DNA of 11,801 nucleotides, taken from assembly GCA_023262945.1 (NCBI GenBank), contig JALQXY010000092.1, forward strand, positions 1 to 11,801, written 5' to 3'. Source of the stretch: Rickettsiales bacterium. Its GTDB lineage: Bacteria; Pseudomonadota; Alphaproteobacteria; Rickettsiales; UBA1997. Shown in pieces: positions 6,093 through 11,801 of the stretch. Both the position numbers and the translations under genes were made by a program. Numbering within the stretch: the first letter of the stretch is position 1; every line of letters starts with the position of its first letter. The notes below the pieces were generated by a model. The model was not told where the DNA came from. It saw nothing but the letters and a program-made list of their open reading frames with translations, and did no database searches.

Positions 6093-7196
6093 TTACAATA
6101 TCCAGCCGCCACCCAAAATTCGATTTTCTTGATAAATAACACAAGCCTGTCCTGGTGTTATGGCGCGAGTCATTGATTTCATATCAACAATTGCGGTTTC
6201 ATTATTTGCAATCTCTATGATTGCTGGCTGCTCTTGCTGAGTTGAGCGCAATTTAACATTAGCTATAATTTTTGTATTAATATCAATATCTGGAGCAAGC
6301 CAGTTAATGTTACGAATTTTAAATTTTTGACTTTGTAAATATTGTTCTTCACCAACATAAACAATGTTTTTTTGCGAATCTATCTTAACAACATAAAGCG
6401 GCACTTGATAAGAAATTCCTAAACCCTTTCTTTGCCCTAAAGTAAAATGAATAATGCCTTCATGCTCTCCAAGCTTTTTTTGAGTTTTTATATGCAAAAA
6501 ATCACCTTTTTTAAAAGCTTGTGGCCGATATTTTTTAATTACAGAAGCATAATCACCATTTGGTACAAAACAAATATCTTGTGAATCTGGCTTATTAGCA
6601 ATTTCAAGACCAAATCTCTGCGCTTCTTGACGAGTGAATTCTTTGTTATTATTTCCTAGCGGAAATCTTAAAAAATCTAGCTGCTTGAAAGTAGTAGCAA
6701 ATAAAAAATAGCTTTGATCTTTATCTTCATCAATTGCTTTATGAAGTTGAGGTATGTTTGTTTCACTTAATTTTCTTTGTACATAATGCCCAGTTGCCAT
6801 ACAATCAGCGTCAAGATCTTTAGCCACTTGTAGCAAATCTTTAAATTTTACCGATTGATTGCATTTAACACAAGGAATTGGCGTCTCTCCTTGCAAATAA
6901 CTATCAGCAAAATCATCTATTACCGATTCTTTAAAAAGATTTTGATAGTTAAGAACATAATGCGGAAAATTAAATTTAGCTGCCACCTTTTTTGCATCAT
7001 AAATATCAACTCCTGCGCAGCAAGCATTTTTCTTTTTTAAAGCATCACCAATATCATAAAGCTGCAAAGTAATACCGATAACATCATAGCCCTGCTCTTT
7101 TAATTGACAAGCAACAACCGAAGAGTCAACTCCGCCAGACATTGCTACCACCACTCTGGTCTCTGATTCTTTTTTATTAAAACCTAATGAATTCAT
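6093..7196 (-). CDS. mnmA: tRNA-specific 2-thiouridylase MnmA
   Basis: A 367-residue ATP-dependent enzyme that thiolates U34 in the wobble position of tRNA-Lys, -Glu and -Gln, taking sulfur from the IscS/Tus-type relay. Visible evidence: the PP-loop SGGVDSSV (20-27), NACCAGVD (57-64), TPIPCVKCN (105-113) whose Cys112 is at the catalytic position, ATGHYV (134-139), DKDQSYFL (158-165), SQDICFVPNGDY (205-216) whose Cys209 is the second catalytic cysteine, LGQRKGLGI, and the C-terminal RILGGGWI. Length is typical, and nothing is missing. It diverges from gltA across a 94-base spacer that must hold promoters for both. The stop codon TAA is formed by the edge of the repeat at 5834-6095; the protein still ends at the normal family position, so the repeat has not altered the product noticeably. 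Confidence 0.96.
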   Translation of the reverse strand: MNSLGFNKKESETRVVVAMSGGVDSSVVACQLKEQGYDVIGITLQLYDIGDALKKKNACCAGVDIYDAKKVAAKFNFPHYVLNYQNLFKESVIDDFADSYLQGETPIPCVKCNQSVKFKDLLQVAKDLDADCMATGHYVQRKLSETNIPQLHKAIDEDKDQSYFLFATTFKQLDFLRFPLGNNNKEFTRQEAQRFGLEIANKPDSQDICFVPNGDYASVIKKYRPQAFKKGDFLHIKTQKKLGEHEGIIHFTLGQRKGLGISYQVPLYVVKIDSQKNIVYVGEEQYLQSQKFKIRNINWLAPDIDINTKIIANVKLRSTQQEQPAIIEIANNETAIVDMKSMTRAITPGQACVIYQENRILGGGWIL

Positions 7197-7231
7197 AAAT
7201 TTTTACAAATTAACTCTTTTAATTTTATTTA

Positions 7232-7259
7232 GTGACTATTAACTCAGTAATAATATAAA
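7232..7259 (+). promoter_or_regulatory. Candidate sigma-70 promoter for gltA-virB4
   Basis: GTGACT at 7232-7237 (4 of 6 to TTGACA) and TATAAA at 7254-7259 (5 of 6 to TATAAT) are 16 bases apart, about 31 bases before the gltA ATG. The region is so AT-rich that chance matches are expected, so this is only a candidate. Confidence 0.35.
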
Positions 7260-7290
7260 ATCTCATCTTTAAAAAAGAATAAACAAAAAC

Positions 7291-8586
7291 ATGACAAAGT
7301 CAAATATTGCGACAATTAAATTGCAAAATAATCAAGAAATAGAATTTCCTATTTATAAAGCATCAATTGGACAAGATGTAATAGACATAACTTCACTTTA
7401 TAAAGAAAGTGGCATGTTTACTTATGATCCTGGATATTTATCAACAGCATCTTGTGAATCAAAAATCACTTTTATAGATGGTGAAAAAGGTATTTTAAGA
7501 CATGCTGGATATTCTATTGAAGAATTAGCGCAAAAAAGCAGCTACCTTGAAGTAGCTTATTTACTACTAAATAACGAATTGCCTAACAAGCAACAATTTA
7601 GCCAATTTGAAAAAAGCATCAAAGACAACTCTTTGGTTCATGAACAAATAAATATTTTATATCGCGGCTTTCCTCGCAAAGCTCATCCTATGGCTATTAT
7701 GGTTGGAGCAGTTGCTTCTTTATCAGCTTTTTATCACGAAGAAGTTGACATCACCACCGAAAGCGGTCGTCTTGATGTTGTTTATAAAATAATTGCTAAA
7801 ATGCCAACATTGGCAGCTATGGCCTATAAATACTCTATTGGTGAGCCAATAATATATCCTGATTACGAGCTTGGTTTTGCTGAAAATTTCCTTAATATGC
7901 TATTTACCACGCCACTTAAAAAACATAAAATCAGTCCAACTATTGCTAAAGCCATGGAAATGATATTCATTCTTCATGCCGATCACGAACAAAACGCCTC
8001 AACCTCAACTGTAAGACTTGCTGGATCTTCTGGTGCTAATCCTTTTGCCTGCATCGGTGCTGGCATTTCTTCACTTTGGGGACCAGCTCATGGCGGAGCC
8101 AATCAAGAAGTAATTGAAATGCTACAAGAAATCGACAAAATTGAACGCATTCCTGAATTTATCGCTAAAGCTAAAGACAAAAATGATCCTTTTAGATTAA
8201 TGGGATTTGGTCACAGAGTTTACAAAAATTACGACCCTCGCGCTGCGGTACTAAAAAAAGCCTGTCACGAAGTATTGCAAGAATTGGGTATAAAAAATGA
8301 CCCTCTTCTTGATATCGCTCTAGAGCTTGAAAAAATAGCTCTTAATGATGATTATTTTGTTAAACGCAAATTATTCCCTAATGTTGATTTTTATTCTGGA
8401 ATAATCTATAAAGCTCTAAAAATACCAACCAATTTATTTACTGTTATTTTTGCTATTGCAAGATCTGCAGGCTGGATTTGTCAATGGAAAGAAATGATTG
8501 AAGATCCAAAATTTAAAATTGGTCGCCCTAGGCAACTTTATACAGGTTACGCTAAAAGAGATTACGTCGATATTAAAAATCGTTAA
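7291..8586 (+). CDS. gltA: Citrate synthase (type II, rickettsial type)
   Basis: A 431-residue enzyme condensing oxaloacetate and acetyl-CoA to citrate and CoA, the entry step of the TCA cycle. Catalytic residues are intact: His267 in GPAHGGAN (264-271), His308 in GFGHRVYKNYDPR (305-317) and Asp366 in FPNVDFYSG (362-370). The substrate-binding stretch FILHADHEQNASTSTVR (226-242) is canonical, and GRPRQLYTG (411-419) closes the C-terminus as expected. The N-terminal beta domain (STASCESKITFIDGEKGILRH region, 51-71) marks the allosteric Gram-negative hexameric class. The sequence strongly resembles Rickettsia GltA as I remember it, and length is similar. The ATG at 7291 fits the family start; only a weak A-rich leader precedes it. 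The stop TAA directly abuts the next ATG, so it is probably co-transcribed and perhaps translationally coupled with the virB4 paralogue. Confidence 0.98.
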   Translation: MTKSNIATIKLQNNQEIEFPIYKASIGQDVIDITSLYKESGMFTYDPGYLSTASCESKITFIDGEKGILRHAGYSIEELAQKSSYLEVAYLLLNNELPNKQQFSQFEKSIKDNSLVHEQINILYRGFPRKAHPMAIMVGAVASLSAFYHEEVDITTESGRLDVVYKIIAKMPTLAAMAYKYSIGEPIIYPDYELGFAENFLNMLFTTPLKKHKISPTIAKAMEMIFILHADHEQNASTSTVRLAGSSGANPFACIGAGISSLWGPAHGGANQEVIEMLQEIDKIERIPEFIAKAKDKNDPFRLMGFGHRVYKNYDPRAAVLKKACHEVLQELGIKNDPLLDIALELEKIALNDDYFVKRKLFPNVDFYSGIIYKALKIPTNLFTVIFAIARSAGWICQWKEMIEDPKFKIGRPRQLYTGYAKRDYVDIKNR

Positions 8587-11085
8587 ATGCCAATAGCTAA
8601 AATCAAAAAAAAAATCTTATCAAAAGCAACTGCCAAATTCGCCGATGAAGATTTTGTGCCATATGTTTGCCATTACGATCCTAATACCATTTTAACTAAA
8701 AATGGTGAATTAATCCAAATTATTCGCATTTCTGGATTTCATGAATCCGTTGCTTCGCAAGCTATTTCATTGCGCGAAGCAATTCGTGATTCATTAAAAA
8801 ATCATGTTAAGGATAATGATTTAGCTTTATGGTTTACTACAATTAGACGCAAGAAAAACATTATACCGACTGGTGATTTTGATAAACCATTCTGCGATCA
8901 TTTAAATGATATATGGATTCAGCAAAATAAATGGGATAGTCAATATGTTAATGAGCTTTATATATCAGTTATAATTCAAGGATTTGACACATCTATAAGT
9001 AATTTTTCTTCTTTATGGCGCTCTTTTTCTTATTTAGCCACCAAAAGACTGCATAGTAGATATCTTGCTACCGCTCATGAAAAACTATCAAATCTAACTA
9101 ATGAAATATTAAATGATGTTGAAGATTATGGAGCAAGACTACTTGGTATAAAAGAATGGAACAAAGAATTATATTCTGAACCAACAAGATTTTTTGGCAA
9201 AATCATCAATCTTTACGAAGAAAGATATAGGGTTGACTGTCAAGATTTATCACAAATTCTAACCAGCCATAAAATAGCTTTTGGCAATTATGATTTAGAA
9301 GTTTTAGGAGATAATAATAAAAACTATGCTGCCATTCTTTCACTCAAAGAATATAGCGAAATTGCCAATGATAATCTTGATGATATTTTGCAATTGCCTT
9401 TTGAGTTTATCATAACTCAATCTTTTGATTTTGCCGAGCATGATAAAGATTTAGAGCATTATAAATATCAAAACTACATATTAGATGTTAGTGGTGATGA
9501 AGATATGAAAGCAATTCTCAATCTTAATGAGATAATTGGCAATAAAGAAAATACTACCATCTATCATGGAGAATTGCAAACCACTTTAATGATTATAAGT
9601 CACGAAAAAAGTGATCTTGAAAAAGATGTACATGATATTTTACAAAAATTTAGCGAGTTTGGTATTGCCGCAGTAAGAGAGAATATATTTCTAGAGCATT
9701 GCTTTTGGTCACAATTACCTGGCAATTTTTCTTTTATTCGTCGCCAAAAAACTATAAATATTGATAATATCGCAGGCTTTTCTGCTCTTTATAACTTTCC
9801 AGCTGGACAGATTGATAGTAATCACTGGGGTGCTTCAGCTACAGTTTTACACACCATACTTAATACACCATATTTCTTTAGTTTTCACGACGGCATAGAA
9901 GGACATAGCATGATATTAGGAGATTCTAGCTTGCAAAAATCCGTCTTACTTAATTTTTTAATTGCGCAATCAATGCGCTTTCAACCCAAGATATTTTATT
10001 TCGACTTTCAAGAAGTTGCTAAATGTTTTATTGGCATTATTGATGGCAAATATTACAATATAAATCAACAAGATGATCCTTTTTCTTTAAATCTTGATAT
10101 TAATATAATTGCCAGTCTTAAATCACAAGATGACAATAAATTCTTAACCGAGTTTTTTTATAATCTTGCCCTAATCAGCAAAAACAATATACCTAAAGAA
10201 GAAATCGATTTAATAAGCTCTGTAACCTCTAAAATAATTGAAGATAAAAATATTGTTGATTTGCGTTCTACTATTGAGGCCTTCAATCAAGAAAAAACTA
10301 AAAATTTATACGAAACCTTAAAAAATATCTATCGCCGCGGTATTAATCGTATTTTTGATGCCAAAACAGAAATTAACTGGAGTGATCAAATAATTGCTTT
10401 TGACCTAAGTGCAATTTACAACAAAAAATCACTATTAGTGCCATTGGTGCATTATTTACTCTATAAAATAGAAAAACAATTAGATGGCAACCCTTCTATT
10501 ATAGTTTTTAATGAAGCATGGGAGATGCTTGATAACAAAATTCTAGCCCCCAAAATTGACAATATGCTAACTCGCTTCAAAGAGAAAAATTGCGTCACTA
10601 TATTCAGCGCTCTTGAGGGCAACAAAGTTGCTTCCAGCAAAATGAATAAAGAAATAATTGGTCATTTTACTTCAAAAATAATCTTTCCTGATTATGAAAT
10701 AACAGAAATTGAACAAGAATTTTATCTTAACATACTAGAAATGTCCAAAGAAGAGCTAGAAATGCTTAAAGTCATGGATAAAGACAAAAAACAATTTTTA
10801 CTTAAGCATGGCAATGATTCAGTTATAATAAATCTTGATTTTCCTTACAATATAGAAATACCTCAGATTTTAGCCAATGATAAAAAAATTAGAGAAATAA
10901 TCTATCAAATATTCTTAAAACATCACCCAGATAATCAAACAACAACCAGAGAAAGTAAAATTTTATTTCTTCAAGATTGTTTTGCAACTCTAAGACAAAT
11001 TGAAAAAGAAAGAATAACACAAGAACAAAAACTAATCAAACAAAGAAAGTTAGAAGAATTAAGGATTTTTGAACTAGAAGATTAA
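8587..11085 (+). CDS. virB4: VirB4-family type IV secretion protein with degenerate ATP site (probable second paralogue)
   Basis: An 832-residue protein of the CagE/TrbE/VirB4 family, the inner-membrane ATPase of type IV secretion. Evidence: N-terminal FVPYVCHYDPNTILTKNGEL, the LWFTTIRRKK segment, WGASATVLHTILNTPYFFSFHD before the nucleotide site, and NEAWEMLDN near 642-650. The nucleotide site is abnormal. Walker A (445-452) reads GDSSLQKS: Lys451 and Ser452 remain, but the second glycine is Gln450. Walker B reads SIIVFNEAW, with Asn642 where Asp is expected and Glu643 kept. Weak or absent ATP hydrolysis is likely (inference). From memory, Rickettsiales carry two VirB4 copies, one divergent in these motifs (RvhB4-II), and this fits that copy. 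The C-terminal ~45 residues are charged and probably helical. Length is slightly above a typical ~800. No Shine-Dalgarno is visible; the ATG follows the gltA stop directly. Confidence 0.93.
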   Translation: MPIAKIKKKILSKATAKFADEDFVPYVCHYDPNTILTKNGELIQIIRISGFHESVASQAISLREAIRDSLKNHVKDNDLALWFTTIRRKKNIIPTGDFDKPFCDHLNDIWIQQNKWDSQYVNELYISVIIQGFDTSISNFSSLWRSFSYLATKRLHSRYLATAHEKLSNLTNEILNDVEDYGARLLGIKEWNKELYSEPTRFFGKIINLYEERYRVDCQDLSQILTSHKIAFGNYDLEVLGDNNKNYAAILSLKEYSEIANDNLDDILQLPFEFIITQSFDFAEHDKDLEHYKYQNYILDVSGDEDMKAILNLNEIIGNKENTTIYHGELQTTLMIISHEKSDLEKDVHDILQKFSEFGIAAVRENIFLEHCFWSQLPGNFSFIRRQKTINIDNIAGFSALYNFPAGQIDSNHWGASATVLHTILNTPYFFSFHDGIEGHSMILGDSSLQKSVLLNFLIAQSMRFQPKIFYFDFQEVAKCFIGIIDGKYYNINQQDDPFSLNLDINIIASLKSQDDNKFLTEFFYNLALISKNNIPKEEIDLISSVTSKIIEDKNIVDLRSTIEAFNQEKTKNLYETLKNIYRRGINRIFDAKTEINWSDQIIAFDLSAIYNKKSLLVPLVHYLLYKIEKQLDGNPSIIVFNEAWEMLDNKILAPKIDNMLTRFKEKNCVTIFSALEGNKVASSKMNKEIIGHFTSKIIFPDYEITEIEQEFYLNILEMSKEELEMLKVMDKDKKQFLLKHGNDSVIINLDFPYNIEIPQILANDKKIREIIYQIFLKHHPDNQTTTRESKILFLQDCFATLRQIEKERITQEQKLIKQRKLEELRIFELED

Positions 11086-11105
11086 CCAAAATCCATCAAT
11101 AGAAA

Positions 11106-11173
11106 TTATACCAATTCCCATCTAAAAATGAACAATATGACAAAATATTTTTTAAGATAAAAATTGTAAAAAA
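11106..11173. repeat. Palindromic intergenic repeat, copy 3 (right half missing)
   Basis: TTATACCAATTCCCATCTAA at the left is the family's inverted end. It is followed by AACAATATGACAAAATATTT, which matches the complement of the right half of copy 1, and by TAAAAATTGTAAAAA (11158-11172), identical to 5893-5907 of copy 2. No matching right end was found further along. It begins 20 bases after the virB4 stop, so all three copies sit beside gene ends. The loss of the right arm coincides with the change of base composition. Confidence 0.65.
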
Positions 11174-11188
11174 TGCAAGTCCTATATC

Positions 11189-11219
11189 ATGAAATGCTCA
11201 ACGTAACGTCGCATTTCAT
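11189..11219. other. Inverted repeat near the composition breakpoint
   Basis: ATGAAATGC (11189-11197) and GCATTTCAT (11211-11219) form a perfect 9-bp stem around a 13-base loop, about 100 bases past the virB4 stop and followed by CTTTAAAA. It could be a weak virB4 terminator if the bacterial sequence extends this far, or simply belong to the foreign sequence. Confidence 0.35.
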
Positions 11220-11507
11220 CTTTAAAAGGTCCCGCGAAAATAGACATCGCTGAGCCTCGGAGTGTCTCAGAAAAAGAAAAAGTGGAACGTGGAATGAGCG
11301 GCACACACAGTAAGCCGGGAGCTTGCTGTGACAGGAAGGTCTCAACCCCTTTTAAGGTCTAAGGTCTTAAGATAGTGTTACAGTAAGCCCTAGATTCTCT
11401 TCGATCCCATACACAAGACGGGCAGGTCCACCGACAACCGCAACCAGTCCTAGTACTTGTGCTCGCAATGCGCGTTGGCGATAGCGCGACCGGGCTGGCT
11501 TGCCTGG

Positions 11508-11547
11508 GGTCATTCACTTGACTCGGGGGTCTTTCACTTGACCCGGG
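11508..11547. repeat. Two tandem 20-base units
   Basis: GGTCATTCACTTGACTCGGG is followed directly by GGTCTTTCACTTGACCCGGG, differing at two positions. It lies in the G+C-rich right end and has no recognised role. Confidence 0.85.
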
Positions 11548-11692
11548 TAGCGGGGGAAACCTGTCACGCTGAGCCCACCCTCCCCTCGCTAAGAAGCTTG
11601 ATGATGATCGTGTGCCCGAGCGGTAGCCGGCCGGCCCTTCTGGGACCGATAATGATGAAGTCTTCTGTGCAAATCGACCCTAACGTTTCTGT

Positions 11693-11717
11693 GCTACTGC
11701 TACTGCTACTGCTACTG
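11693..11717. repeat. GCTACT hexamer microsatellite (4 units)
   Basis: Four perfect GCTACT units plus one G. Such short tandem hexamers are common in eukaryotic DNA and none is seen in the AT-rich part of the window, supporting a different origin for this end. Confidence 0.85.
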
Positions 11718-11801
11718 TTTCTGCCATCAGCTCACAAGCAGCTCTCGAAACCATGAGTCTGCACAGTTTGACAGTTGTGTCAATCTTTGTGCTGGACAAT
11801 G

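Larger units (their letters stand above)
5834..6095. repeat. Palindromic intergenic repeat, copy 2, interrupted by a second palindrome
   Basis: The left end AACACCAATTCCCACCTAA and the reverse complement of the right end (AATACCATTTCTCACCTAA) agree at 19 of the first 22 positions. The left arm contains a 35-base block (5865-5899) identical to 196-230 of copy 1. The right arm is separated from it by an inserted palindrome at 5913-6065. The last three bases of the repeat (6093-6095) are the mnmA stop codon; the other end lies 26 bases from the start of the acyltransferase-hydrolase gene. The repeat therefore fills almost the whole mnmA to acyltransferase spacer and would be transcribed from mnmA. 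Confidence 0.8.
11174..11801. other. Foreign-looking G+C-rich, apparently non-coding sequence to the window end
   Basis: After the truncated repeat the composition changes sharply: bases 11521-11580 have 39 G/C of 60, while 11041-11100 at the end of virB4 have 16 of 60. No bacterial gene, rRNA or tRNA is recognised. A frame open at 11457-11756 begins with TTG, has no ribosome binding site, includes a run of leucines from a microsatellite and resembles no family I know. A hexamer microsatellite and a 20-base tandem duplication suggest eukaryotic nuclear DNA. The exact breakpoint cannot be fixed; it lies somewhere between about 11173 and 11230. Explanations are a chimeric assembly with host DNA, an integrated bacterial segment in a eukaryotic genome, or acquired DNA. 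The first seems most likely given intact bacterial genes up to the edge. Confidence 0.6.

Noticed and set aside
161..6095. The repeats as a CRISPR array
   Set aside because: Copies are kilobases apart, palindromic over their full length and lack regular spacers or cas genes.
6855..7040. Short rightward frame opposite mnmA
   Set aside because: Lies opposite conserved catalytic regions of mnmA and has no recognisable features.
11457..11756. A 99-codon open frame in the right-hand G+C-rich region
   Set aside because: It uses a TTG start without a ribosome binding site, contains a leucine run created by the GCTACT microsatellite, and resembles no protein family I know; long frames arise easily in G+C-rich non-coding DNA.
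11174..11801. rRNA, tRNA or tRNA-derived SINE at the right end
   Set aside because: No recognisable rRNA core segment or cloverleaf was found; a CTTCGATCC resembling a B box (11398-11406) has no convincing A box at the right distance.

Overview
This window looks like an AT-rich chromosomal segment from an obligate intracellular alphaproteobacterium of the order Rickettsiales. The citrate synthase closely resembles my memory of the rickettsial protein. Two type IV secretion genes (virB10 and a virB4 paralogue) are scattered away from any larger vir cluster, as is typical of that order. Non-coding spacers are very A+T rich. No genus can be assigned from sequence alone. The last ~600 bases look foreign to the rest: G+C rich, gene-poor and eukaryote-like.

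Layout. Bases 1-147 hold the 3' end of a rightward gene that looks like addA (double-strand-break repair helicase-nuclease). Convergent to it is a compact leftward cluster, in transcription order virB10 (3494-2097), ppsR (2091-1261) and an SbtA-type bicarbonate transporter gene (1253-252), with gaps of only 5 and 7 bases. Further right, also leftward, are a two-domain lipid enzyme (3633-5807: PlsC-like acyltransferase fused to an alpha/beta hydrolase) and mnmA (6093-7196, tRNA 2-thiouridylase). From a divergent spacer at 7197-7290, gltA (7291-8586, citrate synthase) and a virB4 paralogue (8587-11085) run rightward, the gltA stop abutting the virB4 start with no gap.

Three copies of a palindromic intergenic repeat (161-270, 5834-6095, 11106-11173) share inverted ends close to ACCAATTCCCACCTAAAAA. 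One supplies the last five codons and stop of the transporter gene. One supplies the mnmA stop codon and is split by a second, unrelated 153-base palindrome with perfect 24-base ends. The third lacks its right half, just where the foreign-looking sequence begins.

How the genes may work together. VirB10 spans the cell envelope in the secretion channel. The VirB4 paralogue has lost key ATP-site residues in both Walker motifs and probably has a structural or modulatory role beside an active VirB4 encoded elsewhere. PpsR (control of pyruvate phosphate dikinase or PEP synthase), the bicarbonate transporter and citrate synthase all touch the PEP/oxaloacetate/citrate junction, so each secretion gene sits next to a carbon-metabolism gene. 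Whether that is functional or a by-product of genome rearrangement cannot be decided here. I see no complete new defence or mobile system. The most unusual items are the repeat family and its effect on gene ends, the ATP-site-degenerate VirB4, the acyltransferase-hydrolase fusion, and the abrupt change at the right end.
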